Assembly (NCBI GenBank): GCA_019448385.1
Contig: JAGTXO010000093.1
Coordinates: 1-49,839, forward strand
Direction: 5' to 3'
Source: Diacronema lutheri
Taxonomy: Eukaryota; Haptophyta; Pavlovophyceae; Pavlovales; Pavlovaceae
DNA length: 49,839 nucleotides
Below the pieces are notes generated by a model. It searched no databases and was not told where the DNA came from. It was given only the letters and a program-made list of their open reading frames with translations. Shown here piece by piece: positions 31,896 to 45,110 of the stretch (positions within the stretch are counted from its first letter, which is position 1; each line of letters begins with the position of its first letter). The translations under genes were made by a program, and so were the position numbers.

Positions 31896-32052
31896 GACAT
31901 CAAAGTAAAAATAGTCTATCAATATCAGGCCTGATGTTGCGTGATGTTGGACTATTTTAATCGGCCTGATGTTGCGTGCGCCCTTTCGCTCGCTCCGTTT
32001 GTCCAGCCTCGGCCCCGTGCCGCCCCTCCTCGTCCTGGCCTGAGGCTCGGGG
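31896..32052. other. 3' end of PP6 and leader of CH-domain gene
   Basis: This is 157 bp between two genes on the same strand. The first 70 bases are AT-rich, with two copies of GGCCTGATGTTGCGTG (31927 and 31965) separated by a TTTTAATC stretch. The last part resembles a segment at 48643-48695 near the telomere. Confidence 0.6.
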
Positions 32053-34338
32053 ATGCGATTTCGCGCATGGGAGCCGCGCTCGGCCGACGCGGAGCGCGCG
32101 CTTACGCTCATCCGCGAAGTCACCGGCGTGCCCATCTATGGCCACTCAGACCACCAGCTCCTTGGCGCCATTCGCTCGGGCGTGCTCCTCTGCCAGTACG
32201 CGACGGCGCTATGCCCCGGTGGGCCCGCGGAGTGGCCCAAGCTCGGCGGCGCCACCAGCACGGTCCTCGCGCTGGACAACCTGGCCAAGTTTGTGGAGGT
32301 AGCGTGCATTGCCAACGTGCCCACCGAGCTGCTTATCACGCCCGCCGACCTGCACGACGGCTTGAACGCCCGACGTGTGCGGCTGTGCCTCAAGGCGCTC
32401 CGCGCGGCCGCCACGACCGGCCTGCCCGTCAACGTGAAGCCGCTCGCCTCCTTTCGAGCGTATATGCCGCCCTTCATCGGCGCGACGTACAGCACGACCG
32501 ACCAGGGAGCGCGCGGCAGCAATGACCCGCCGCACTCAGCGCTCGGCGTCAGCGACGGTGTTGGGGCGAGAGTCGGCGGCGGCAGCGCGAACGTGCATTC
32601 GTCGGCGGCGTCGCAGGTGGGCACCGCGATTGCTGCCGCATGCCGCGGCCCGCTCGGCGCCGCGCCGGCTGTCGACTCGCCGACAAGTCGAGTCGAGGCG
32701 CGCGCGCGCGGAGGCGCAACGCAGCGCGATTGGGGCGAGGAGGGCGAGGATGCCGCGGTCACGCAGGAGGCGACGGCCGTCACCATTGTCGAGCAGGCGG
32801 TGTGGCGGCGCGCGACGCAGGTGGAGAGAGAGGCGGGGGCGGCCCGGACGCTCGCGTCGGGCGCGGCGGCGGCTGCAACGTCCGATCGCGGCGTGAATCC
32901 GCAGCAGCTGCAGCTGCACGGGCCGCCGCACGGGGGGTCGCCGGAGGAGCAACAGCAGCCGCGGTTGGATGAGCAGCCGCAAGATCCGTTGCCACCGGAG
33001 CTGGAGCTGCCGCAGCGCGTCGCGCTGCCGGACGCGATGGCGGATGTTCCTGAAAGCGCGAGGTGCGTACGGCGCGATTCGCCAGCCGCCGATGGCGGCG
33101 CGTACGCCGCCGTCGTCGTTGGTGAGGCGGGCGCGACACTGTCCCGGCGTGCGGACGCGCCTGCGCAGCGGTCGGCGCGTGGGGGGGCTGGTGAGGCAAG
33201 GGCGACTTCGCAGCCCCAGCCCCAGCCGCAGGTGCGAGACGGACGGCTGCTGCCGCGCCAGATTCATTCGCCGCAGCAGCACGCGGTGCCGCCAGGTGCG
33301 ACGGCAGATGGCGGCTCGAGCCGAGCGCGCGCCGAGCGCCACGCGCTGCCGCTCGCGGCAGAGGACGCTGCGCGCAGGTTGGTGGAGGGAAAGTGCTGCG
33401 CCGCCGTCGGGGCAGTGGCGGACGTGGAGCGTTGCGCGCGCATGGAGATGGGCGCAGAGGCTCTGCGGGGCGCTGGTTGGCTCGAGGCCGATACGGCCGG
33501 CGCTCAGAGCGCGGAGGCGGAGCGGCGCGAGAGGCAGTGCGCACAGGCGCACGCACGATCACAGGCGGCGCTCGCTGTGCCGGCGGACGGAGGCGTGGCG
33601 TCGCGCGCTGAGCCGAACCGCCCCACGCGTCGTGCCGGACTATACCTCGCGTGGCTCATGCCGTGCGCGAGCAGGCCGCCCGCCGACAACACGGCAGCCG
33701 AGCAGCTCGCGGAGCGGTCGGCGCGAGCGCTTTCGTTTGCGGCCGTTTCGGATGCTACGCGCACAGCCAAGGCGGACGCAGCCGCCACAGCCAAGAAGGC
33801 CAAGAAGGCCAAGAAGGCCAAGGCGGCAATGGCGGCGTCGCAGGCGAAGGCACAAGCGGAGGCCCGTGCGCAGGCCAAGGCCCTTGCGTGCAAGGAGGCA
33901 GACGCGAGGGCGAGGGCGGCGGACGCGAGTGCGCGCGCCAAGGTTGACGCGCGCGTGCGCGCTCGCGCGCAGGTCGAGGCGGACGCGCCCGCGGCCGAGC
34001 AGGCCAGGGTCGAGTGGCAGGTGGCGCGCATCACCGCAGCCGCGGTGCAACCCACAACGCCGGCACGACGCGACGCGCGCCTTGCCAAGCCCGCCGCCGC
34101 CGCCGCCGGCACGGGCGCGCGCAGCCGTGTGAGCAGCACTTGCGAATCCGGGTACGACTCGGACGCTGAGCTCGAGGCGCTGCTGCTCGGCATCTTGAGC
34201 GACCGCGCACAGTGCGAACAAGGGCGAGAGGGCATGCGCGCCGACGACGCCTCTGATGGCCTCCGCACCGCGCCGCCGGCAAGCTGGTCAGCGGACGGTT
34301 CAGAGTCGCCGATCGTTCAGCACCTGTACCGGGCGTGA
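32053..34338 (+). CDS. Calponin-homology domain protein
   Basis: A single open frame of 761 residues. Residues about 12-118 form a CH domain: the LIREVTGVPIYG start, then HQLLGAIRSGVLLCQYA, LALDNLAKFVEVACIANVP, LLITPADLHDGLNARRVRLCLKAL. CH domains bind actin or microtubules, or act as adaptors. Only one is present, as in calponin, transgelin or EB-type proteins. The middle (150-560) is disordered and Ala/Arg/Gln-rich. Residues about 575-680 are a long charged helix with a KKAKKAKKAKA block, probably a coiled coil or single alpha-helix. A Ser-rich acidic end (GYDSDAELEALL) follows. The domain is recognised with confidence; the partner is unknown. Confidence 0.85.
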   Translation: MRFRAWEPRSADAERALTLIREVTGVPIYGHSDHQLLGAIRSGVLLCQYATALCPGGPAEWPKLGGATSTVLALDNLAKFVEVACIANVPTELLITPADLHDGLNARRVRLCLKALRAAATTGLPVNVKPLASFRAYMPPFIGATYSTTDQGARGSNDPPHSALGVSDGVGARVGGGSANVHSSAASQVGTAIAAACRGPLGAAPAVDSPTSRVEARARGGATQRDWGEEGEDAAVTQEATAVTIVEQAVWRRATQVEREAGAARTLASGAAAAATSDRGVNPQQLQLHGPPHGGSPEEQQQPRLDEQPQDPLPPELELPQRVALPDAMADVPESARCVRRDSPAADGGAYAAVVVGEAGATLSRRADAPAQRSARGGAGEARATSQPQPQPQVRDGRLLPRQIHSPQQHAVPPGATADGGSSRARAERHALPLAAEDAARRLVEGKCCAAVGAVADVERCARMEMGAEALRGAGWLEADTAGAQSAEAERRERQCAQAHARSQAALAVPADGGVASRAEPNRPTRRAGLYLAWLMPCASRPPADNTAAEQLAERSARALSFAAVSDATRTAKADAAATAKKAKKAKKAKAAMAASQAKAQAEARAQAKALACKEADARARAADASARAKVDARVRARAQVEADAPAAEQARVEWQVARITAAAVQPTTPARRDARLAKPAAAAAGTGARSRVSSTCESGYDSDAELEALLLGILSDRAQCEQGREGMRADDASDGLRTAPPASWSADGSESPIVQHLYRA

Positions 34339-34378
34339 CCAGGCCAAGTGTCGCGCGCGGCTAACCATAGAGTGCGCA

Positions 34379-34409
<31 letters not shown>

Positions 34410-34460
34410 ACCCCACCCCCAAAGTCTACAGCAAGTACATGATGATCTACACGCGCGTAT
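34339..34460. repeat. Convergent spacer with poly-C run
   Basis: The spacer between the convergent CH-domain and cupin genes holds 29 C at 34379-34407, followed by a less GC-rich stretch. Confidence 0.9.
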
Positions 34461-35098
34461 TCACAGCTCCGCCTTGCGCCCCGCCGTTGCGGCCGGCCCC
34501 TGCCCGAGCGAGCGCAGCGCATCGCCGAGCGAGCGCAGCAGCCGGCGCGCGCGCTCGGGCAGGCCGGGCGGGCGGGGCCAGGTTGCGTTCGTGGAGACCT
34601 TGGACTCGAAAAGGATCTCGCGATACGCCGTGCTGCCCACGTTTTTCACCGCATGCGCCGCGGGCAGCGCGGCCGGCAGCTCGCCCACGATCGGCACAAG
34701 TTCGCCGCCGAGTAGCCGCAGGCCAAAGGTGCCGCGCGCCTCGAAGTCGAAGAGCACGGTGCCGTTCGCGGCGAAAACGCGCAGCGTGCTGGGCGAGACT
34801 ACCGCAAAGTGATAGTCGTACTCGTGCACGTGCACGCCCCTGCGGCGCGCGGCGCGCGAGAGGCGCCCGTGCGAGGCGCGTGCGCGGCGGGGCGTCGGCC
34901 GGCGCCGAGGCGCGCGTGGGCAGCGCCGCTCGCCCTCCCGCGCGAGTGCGCGCACGTCTGCTCGCCCGGTTCAAGTGTGAACTCCCATATCTTGGCGAAC
35001 GCGTCCTCGCGCAGGAGGGCCGTGCCCACACCCTCCCCGGCGGCAAAAAGCGCCATCAGTAGCATCGCCAAGCACGAGGGCCATCGCCATCGTGCCAT
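34461..35098 (-). CDS. Secreted or lumenal cupin-fold protein
   Basis: Exons 35098-34956 and 34839-34461 with a 116-nt GT-AG intron (phase 2, splitting a Thr codon) give 173 residues. A signal peptide is evident at 1-25 (LAMLLMALFAAGEG). The spliced sequence reads LEPGEQTGVHVHEYDYHF, a cupin motif 1 with two His and a later acidic residue for metal binding, and motif 2 follows at AHAVKNVGSTAYREIL. Without splicing the His-containing strand would be lost, which supports the intron. Small one-domain cupins bind sugars, acids or metal. The substrate cannot be told. It may act outside the cell or in the endomembrane system. Confidence 0.75.
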
Positions 35099-35353
35099 CG
35101 TCAGAGTCCAAACCAATTGCACGAATTAATTGTTCATCATTATTACTAAGTTTATGACCAAGTCTTTGCTGTCGCGCTCATCAACTGCCAGTGCCCAATC
35201 CGGCAATCCCCCACTGGCCACCGCCCATCCCAGTAGCAAAGATGCGCACGGCGCACCGGCAGGCGGACGCGAGCGCCGAGCGCGCCAGCACGTCGGCTCT
35301 CGCCACTCGGGCGTCCGACGGCCGCAGCCGCCGGCGCGCGCGCGCGAGGCCTT
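35099..35353. other. Spacer upstream of the cupin gene
   Basis: 255 bp between two minus-strand genes. The part 35110-35165 is strikingly AT-rich for this genome (AATTAATTGTTCATCATTAT) and is the probable promoter of the cupin gene. The remainder is the 3' side of the DUF4239 gene. Confidence 0.5.
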
Positions 35354-36565
35354 TCAGCGGCCGGCGCGCTCGAGCTCGGCGAGCTCGATGTCCGCGTCGG
35401 CGATGGCGCGGCGCAGGAGGGGGAGCGAGGCAACCTCCACCTCGCGGATGCGGTACTGTCCGCTGAGCGGCGTCTCGAGGTCTGCGATCATCTTGGCCGC
35501 GAACGACATCGCGCCCACGAGCCCTGAGAAGAGCAGCCGGATGCGCGGCGAGCCGCAGTTGAGCGCGGCGGCAGCCGTCGCGCCTGGCCCTGGGCCGGTG
35601 GCGACGATCCAAAAGGCGTACGCGAGCGAGAAGGCGAGGCCGGTGAGCGTTGCCCAGTGAACGGGCGGCAGCCGCGCGCGCAACGCCGACGCACGTGCGC
35701 ACGCATGCAGCACGAGCTCGCGCACCTCGGCGCGCGCGGCGCCGAGCGCGTCGGCGGCGTTCGCGCGCCCCGCCGGCGCGGCCGCTCGCCCGAGCAGCTC
35801 GTGCAGCTGCAGCAGTTCGGATGCGTCGGCACCGGCCGGCGCCGCGTCGCCGACCGCCGCCGCGCGCGCAGCGGCCGCGGCTGGGTCGGGCCCAAACATG
35901 TCGAGGAGCGCGAGCATGTGTGCGCGCAGCAGGCGCACGCTCGTCGCGTGCCGCACCGGCTCGGCGCCGAGCGCGGCGTCGAGCGCGGGGAGGAGCATCG
36001 CCGCGCGCGCGCAGTCGGCAGTGAGCTGCTCGGCGAGGTGGGCCTGGCGCGCCCACAGCGCCTCGATGGTCACGCCGATAAGGATGGCGTACAGGATGCC
36101 CACCACGGGCAAGTAAACCGTCGTGCATGCCATGTCCACCAGCTGCTCGAGCGCCTCGCTGCCGCGCATCGCCGCGGCGAGCGGTGTGTCGCCAGCGGCC
36201 GCCGCGCGCTCGACGACGGGCAGCAGCCAGTAGAGGCTGGCGGGCAGCCAGAGCCAAACGAGGCCGGCGGCGACACGCGCGACACGCAGCGAGAGCACTA
36301 CGCCCACGAGCGAGGCGCGCAGCAGCGTGCGCAGCGCACCGCCGCCGCGCGCGCGGGGCGCCGCCGACGCTTCGCGGGCGCCCACCGCCGCGCTCGCGCG
36401 CGCCGCCGGCTGTGGCGCGCGCGCGGCGGCGGCGCTGGCGGGCGGACGCGGCGAGCGCAGCGCCAGTAGCGGCGAGCGCGTGGCTGCCGGCGCGAACACG
36501 TGCGCGTGCGCGCCGGTGCCCGCCGCGGCCGCTGCGGCGAGGAGGGCAAGGCGAGCGATGGCCAT
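35354..36565 (-). CDS. DUF4239/bestrophin-like membrane protein, probably plastid-targeted
   Basis: A single open frame of 403 residues. The start has a signal peptide ([16 protein letters not shown]) followed by HVF and a Ser/Arg/Pro/Ala-rich stretch, which resembles bipartite plastid targeting. Four hydrophobic segments are seen: about 88-112 ([20 protein letters not shown]), 152-170 ([16 protein letters not shown]), 318-335 ([16 protein letters not shown]) and 350-368 ([15 protein letters not shown]). Between them lies a long amphipathic helical part ([14 protein letters not shown]). The layout and the [11 protein letters not shown] end match DUF4239 proteins, which are distantly related to bestrophin anion channels. 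Its location may be the thylakoid or envelope; transport role and ion are inferred. Confidence 0.62.
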   Translation of the reverse strand: MAIARLALLAAAAAAGTGAHAHVFAPAATRSPLLALRSPRPPASAAAARAPQPAARASAAVGAREASAAPRARGGGALRTLLRASLVGVVLSLRVARVAAGLVWLWLPASLYWLLPVVERAAAAGDTPLAAAMRGSEALEQLVDMACTTVYLPVVGILYAILIGVTIEALWARQAHLAEQLTADCARAAMLLPALDAALGAEPVRHATSVRLLRAHMLALLDMFGPDPAAAAARAAAVGDAAPAGADASELLQLHELLGRAAAPAGRANAADALGAARAEVRELVLHACARASALRARLPPVHWATLTGLAFSLAYAFWIVATGPGPGATAAAALNCGSPRIRLLFSGLVGAMSFAAKMIADLETPLSGQYRIREVEVASLPLLRRAIADADIELAELERAGR

Positions 36566-37072
36566 GCCCAGCGTCTTGGGGGAATTGCCCTTGGCTTTAT
36601 GGGCGCGAATTTGGGCACAGTCACGGCTCGACTTGTGACTCGCTTTCGCCGAGCTCAGTCAGCGGCCGCCCGACGGGCGACGGCGCCTCCTGACCGACGC
36701 GCGCGTAAGGGCCGATGCGTTTCAGGTGGCGGTGGCATTGCACCGTCGCGCGCGTCGCCGCGCCACGCAGCTTCAGCCAAGCAACGCCCCTGCCGACACG
36801 CGCGGCGCGGCGCCGGCTCCCCGATGATCCGCCGCGCCGCACACGGCGTGGCGGCCGGCGGGCCGGCGGGCGGCCACGACTGCTGCGCAGCGGCACGTCG
36901 GCCGCATGGCGGCCATGGCCGCGCCCACCGGCGCGTGCGCGCGCACACGAGCGCAGCACAGGCAGCAGCCGCACGAGCGCAGCAGCCGCGCACCCGACAG
37001 CTGGCGGCCGGACGTTCCGGGCGAAGGGTCCGGGCATCCAACGAGAGTAGCCCGGTCGCCCGTGAAATTACG
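36566..37072. promoter_or_regulatory. Divergent promoter region between DUF4239 and ACP genes
   Basis: 507 bp separate two genes that both appear to encode plastid proteins and are transcribed outward. The first 90 bases next to the DUF4239 gene are less GC-rich (AATTGCCC, GGCTTTATGGG). No coding feature is supported. Shared control of two plastid genes is plausible. Confidence 0.4.
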
Positions 37073-37581
37073 ATGCTCCGCTCGATCTGCCTCGCCGCGT
37101 TCGTCGCCTACGCCAGCGCCTTCTCGGCACCGCTGGCCGCGCACTCGCGCGTGTCGGCGAGCCGCGTTGCGCTCAAGGCGCCCGTCGCGATGAACGCGGC
37201 GGTCGAGGAGAAGGTGAAGGCCATCATCGCCGAGCAGCTCGGCGTCGATGCGTCCAAGGTGACGCCGAACGCGTCGTTCACCGAGGATCTGGGCGCGGAC
37301 AGCCTCGATGCCGTCGAGGTGCGCGCGCTCGCGTTGCGCTGCGCTGCCGCTATGCGCCACGAGCGCGCACATGCGCTCTGCGTTCTCCCTCGCCTGCGCC
37401 GCGCGCCACGGTGGCTGCGCAGTCGTGCGCGCGCTGACACGGTTTGGAACCGGCCGCGCGCACGCGCGCGCAGCTCATCATGGCGATGGAGGAGGCGTTC
37501 GGCGTCGAGATTCCCGACGACGAGGCGGAGAAGCTGACCACGCCAGCGCAGTGCGTCGCGCTCATCTCGGCCAAGCAATAA
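37073..37581 (+). CDS. ACP: Plastid acyl carrier protein precursor
   Basis: Exons 37073-37318 and 37474-37581 with a 155-nt GT-AG intron at phase 0 give 117 residues. A signal peptide ([14 protein letters not shown]) is followed by ASAFSAP, the cleavage motif with Phe needed for entry into red-derived complex plastids, and a short transit peptide to about residue 40. The mature part (from MNAAVEEKV) is a standard type II ACP, with the phosphopantetheine attachment site at Ser77 in GADSLDAVE and the [16 protein letters not shown] helix supplied by exon 2. It carries growing acyl chains for plastid fatty-acid synthesis. A nuclear gene fits a secondary-plastid alga. Confidence 0.95.
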
Positions 37582-37932
37582 GCGGTTTGGCGGGGGGGGG
37601 CCAGCCCGTGTTGCCCGTTGATCAATCGCTCCGTGCCGCGGCGTTGGCATGGCGCACGCGCAGCTGGCACACCCCCGGTCGATCGGCCGGTCGGTCAGCC
37701 AGCCAGCAAGCCAGGCGGAGCTGGCCGCGTCGAGGCCTCCGCCTTCCGCGAGCAAAGGCGTTCTGCGACTGCGTGTCGGACCACTCGCGGAGGCACTGTG
37801 TAGAGCTCGGCCTTCCTTCTGGCCCACTGGACCTTCAACGAGGACAATAATGCTAGGCGCGCAGGAGCGCAAAAGACGCCACGGACCATCCCGGCTCGCG
37901 TTTGTCGACATTCCGGTCGCAGACCATGCTGT
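37582..37932. other. Convergent spacer between ACP and phosphoglucomutase
   Basis: 351 bp holding the two 3' untranslated regions. Short repeats of GGTCG and CAGC are seen near 37678-37715. No gene or RNA is supported. Confidence 0.6.
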
Positions 37933-41230
<3,298 letters not shown>

Positions 41231-41236
41231 CGAATT
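41231..41236. promoter_or_regulatory. Six-base gap between divergent PGM and ATG9 start codons
   Basis: The PGM ATG ends at 41230 on the minus strand and the ATG9 ATG begins at 41237 on the plus strand. The untranslated leaders of the two genes must overlap each other's coding DNA, or one true start is further inside. The bases CGAATT are AT-rich for this genome. Confidence 0.55.
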
Positions 41237-42559
41237 ATGTTTGCGCAACAGCCCGGCCGGCCCTTTGGCGGGGGACTTGGTCCGCTGGACGGTCGCCCCG
41301 GTGCGAGCAGGCAGAGGGGGGGGGGAGGGCGCGAGGGCTGCGCCGCGCGCGCCATCGCAGGGGGCATGCACCACCTGCCTGCCGTGCGCGCGCCCATCGG
41401 CCGCCAGTCCTCCGCGCACCGCGAGGGCACCGAGGCGCTGCTCGCCGCGGAGGAAGGCGGCGCCGAGCGCGAGCGCGCGGCCGACGGCCGGCCCGAGCCG
41501 GCGGTCGGCAGCTTTGGCGGCGGCGGCTTTGGCGGCGGCGGCGGGAGCGGCGGGAGCGGCGGCGCTGGCGGCGGCGCCCAGCCGCCGCGCATCGTCGTCG
41601 ACGCCTCGTCCGCCGGCCCCGTCGAGCATTTTGCGCTCGAGGCGGAGGTGCGGCGCGAGCAGTGGGAGGCGATGGCCGACCTCGACACTTTCTTCGCGCG
41701 CGTGTACGGCTACTTCCGCGAGCGCGGGCTGCGGTGCATCCTGCTCGCGCGCGTGACGAGCGTGCTCATGCTCGTCTTCACCCTGCTCGCCTCGTACTGC
41801 GCCGCCGAGCTCGTCAACTGGCACGACCTGCTCTACGAATGCACCGACGAGCGCTCGTGCCTGCAGGCGAGCGGCGCGGCGCACCGCACCGCGCAGCGGT
41901 GGCGGTGGCGTGGACGGGTGGGCGCTTAGCCGCGCCGCGCGTGCGCCGCGTGTGCGCGTGTCTGCCGCTCCGCCGCGCAGGTTGAGCTCGTGCGTCCAAT
42001 CGCTGGCCGTCCATCGCTCTTCATGCGCGTCTACCTGCTGCTCTTCTCACTCTACCTCGGCTGGCAGCTGCTGCACCTCGCCGTCGAGCTGCGCTTCTTA
42101 CTCGAGATCCGCACCTTTTACAACGCGCGCCTCGGCCTGTCGGACAGCGAGCTGGGTGAGGTGGGGTGGGAGGAGGTGGTGCGCAGGCTCGTCAGCTACC
42201 AGGCCGCCTCCAAGTTTGTCATCGTCAAGGTAGCTGACGATGGGGGGGCAGGGGGGGGGGGCGGAGGGTATGACACGCAGCCACCACGCCTCACGCGCGC
42301 GCCCTCCGTCGCGCGCGCGCAGGAGACGCTGTCCGCGCACGACGTGGCTATGCGCGTGCTGCGTCGCGAGAACTGGCTTGTCTCGCTGATTTCAAATGAG
42401 GTGCTGCCCCTCACCATGCCGCTGCCCTTCCTCTCCAAGCGGCCGCTCCTCCCGCAGACGCTCGAGTGGGCCCTGTACACGTCGCTCGTGCGCGCCGCCG
42501 CGCGCCGCCGTGGCGCGGCAATGCGCGGCGCGAGCCTGCGCGTTGCCGCGCGGCACCCG

Positions 42560-42614
<55 letters not shown>

Positions 42615-42663
42615 TGGCGCGGCAATGCGCGGCGCGAGCCTGCGCGTTGCCGCGCGGCAGCCG

Positions 42664-42725
<62 letters not shown>

Positions 42726-44841
42726 CCAGCCCCCGGCTCTGGTCGCAGCTGGGCAGCAATGGCGGCCCTGCGTCCGCTGGTCGCAGCTGGGCAGCAATGG
42801 CGGCCCTGCGCTCGCGTGCGCGACTCCCCTGCGCGCCCCGCCGCTCACGCGGCGTGCGGCGCGCCGCGCGTGTGCCGCTGTGCGTCGGGTGGGTGCAATG
42901 GCGGGGGCAATGGCGGTTAGTTGAACACCATGTACGACGGGCAGTTACGCATCCGGAAGGACTTTTTGAACGACCCGTCCGCACTGCGCCGTCGGTTCGT
43001 GCTCGCCGGTCTGCTCAACCTGGCGCTGCTTCCCTTCGTCGCGCTGTTCATGGCCGTCTTCTTCTTTTTAAAGAACGGCGAGGAGATGCACAGGCAGCCT
43101 GGCTCCATTGGCGCGCGCGCGTACACGCCGCATGCGCTCTGGCTGTTACGCGAGTACAACGAGTTGCCGCACGTCTTCGAGCAGCGGATTCGCGCCTCCT
43201 ACGACGATGCGACCAGGCGCGTGACACGCGTGACGCGTGCGCGCGCTCGGGGGTGTGGCCGGCGGGGGGGGGGGGGGGGGGGGGGAGGGGAGGGGAGGGG
43301 AGGGGAGGGAAGCTGGGGGGCGATCGACTTGGCCGAGGCGCTGCAGCCCATCGCCGATGCCATTCGCGCGTGCGCGCGCGCGCGCGCGTGCGCGCAGGTA
43401 CGCAAACTCGTTCCCGTGTCGCGAGCTGGCGATCGTTGCGCGGCTGGTGACCTTCGTCTTTGGCTCGCTCGCGGCAGCTGCGATTGCCATCTCCGTGCTC
43501 AACCAGGAGGTGCTCATACACTACAGGGCACCCGACAGCGCGGGCGGGCACAACCTGCTGTGGTACCTCGCGATCTTCTCGACAGCGCTCGCCCTCTCGC
43601 GCGCATTCAGCGCAGAGGAGGAGGGGGGAGCGCCCGAGATGTGGCTCCGGCGCGTAGGTGCGAACACGCACCTGCTGCCGCCCCATTGGGACGGGCGCGC
43701 GCACGAGCGGCGCACATATCGCGAGTTTTGCGAGCTCTTCGAGTACAAGGTCGCCACGCTGCTCGTCGAGATTGGCTCGTGCGTCACCACGCCATACACA
43801 CTCTGCTGCACGCTGCCCGCCGCGGCCGAGCGCATCGTCGACTTTGTGGCGCGCACCACCGCCCATGTCGACGGTATCGGCGATGTGTGCGCGTGCGCCA
43901 CGTTTGCGCTCGCGGCGCCGGGCGCGGACGGCGCGGACGGCGGCGGCGCGGCTGCGGCAGCGGCGTGTGCGAACCGGCAGCTCAAGCTCGAAAAGTCGTT
44001 ACTCTCATTTGCAGCGCACCATCCGCACTGGCACTCGGCAGCGGGCGACGCGCTCCTCGGCTCCCTCGCCGCGCACCACGCACACGCGCCGCCGAGCCCG
44101 CCGGCCGGCACGGCCGCGCGGCCGCCGCCGGCAGCGATGGGGGCGCATGCGATGGGCTCGGTCGGCGGGCTGCCCACAAGCGGCCTCGCGAATTCCAACC
44201 TCGTGCTCGCCGCGCTCGACGGCCAGCAGCTCGCGCTCGCGCTGCCGGGCGTGCGCACCGGCGGGTACGGCGGGCACAGCTGCGGCGGCTCGGCGTACGG
44301 CTGCGGTTGCGGCGTTGGCTGTGGTTCGTCATTCCTCGGCCAGCCGCCGCCGCCTCCGCCGCCACCACCGGCGGCGGCGCCAACGCAGCCGCAGCCGCAG
44401 CCGCAGCACCTTGCGCATCCGCTCCTCCACCCAGCGCCGCACGAGGGTGGCGGCGCGCTCGCGCCGCGCGCCGCGGGCGCGCCGTGCCTCGGCGCAGTGA
44501 GCGAGGCGCGTCCGCTGCCGCCATTGCTGCCGCCATTGCTGCCGCCATTGCTGCCGCCGTGCCTCGGCGCGGTGAGCGAGGCGCGCGGCGCGGACGAGGT
44601 GCGGCCGGCGCGCGGCGGCAGCGGCTGCGGCGGTGGCTGCTGCGGCGCGCTCGGCTTTGCACCGCCGCCGTTTGGCCTCGATGGCGTCGCATCCGTCGCC
44701 GAGCTCGCGCAGCTCGCCGCGCTCGGCGACGGCGCGGCCGGCTCGGCGGCCGCGTCGAGCCGGCGCGGCCTGCTCCTCGCGCAGCTGCTGCACGCGTCGC
44801 TGCACGCGGCGCCGCACGTGCACGCGCCGCCGCCCGGCTAG
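41237..44841 (+). CDS. ATG9: Autophagy-related protein 9
   Basis: Exons 41237-41866, 41981-42229, 42323-42487, 42921-43216 and 43398-44841 give 927 residues. The ATG9 core runs from about residue 145 to 650: FFARVYGYFRERGLRC with the first membrane helix, then LVNWHDLLYECTDE, helices in LFMRVYLLLFSLYLGW and LLNLALLPFVALFMAV, RYANSFPCRELAIVAR, a helix after VTFVFGSLAA, and YREFCELFEYKVATLLVEI. ATG9 is a lipid scramblase of vesicles that seed the autophagosome membrane. The N-terminal 140 and C-terminal 280 residues are Gly/Pro/Ala-rich and disordered. Introns 1 and 4 are GC-AG. Introns 2 and 4 hold poly-G and intron 3 holds two poly-C blocks. A later start (for example MADLDTFF at 41672) is possible. 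Confidence 0.93.
42511..42811. repeat. Duplicated segments and two giant poly-C runs in ATG9 intron 3
   Basis: A 45-bp segment starting GTGGCGCGGCAATGCGCGGC occurs at 42511 and again at 42614. Each copy is followed by poly-C: 54 C (42560-42613) and 59 C (42664-42722). A second duplication, GGTCGCAGCTGGGCAGCAAT, occurs at 42740 and 42779. Confidence 0.9.
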
Positions 44842-45110
44842 GAGCGCAGCGGGCGTGAAGAAAGCCACCCTATGCCACTGTCTAAGAGGGACGAGACGAG
44901 ATTCGAAGGAGCCAAGACGAGCAGAAAGGCAAGCGACGCTCGGTGACGCTCTTGAGAAAGGCGAGAGACCACTACCAAGAGAGTGAAGGGACCCCGGGCT
45001 TCTTATGTGACGTAGCTTCACTCAAGTCACCGACACAGTCGCAACTGCCCAGCGGGCGCCATCGCCCCCGCGGCCACGTGCCGATCACGCGCCGCGCACG
45101 GCCGGAGGAG
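44842..45110. promoter_or_regulatory. Spacer upstream of the NOC1 gene
   Basis: 269 bp between two plus-strand genes. The part 44860-45030 is markedly less GC-rich and purine-rich (AAGAAAGCC, GAGACGAGATTCG, GAAGGAGCC) and probably holds the end of ATG9 and the promoter and leader of the next gene. I see no RNA gene. Confidence 0.45.

Noticed and set aside
41237-44841. ATG9 frames continuing through introns as alternative exons
   Set aside because: The through-reads encode poly-Gly or poly-Pro from the homopolymers and break conserved ATG9 blocks.
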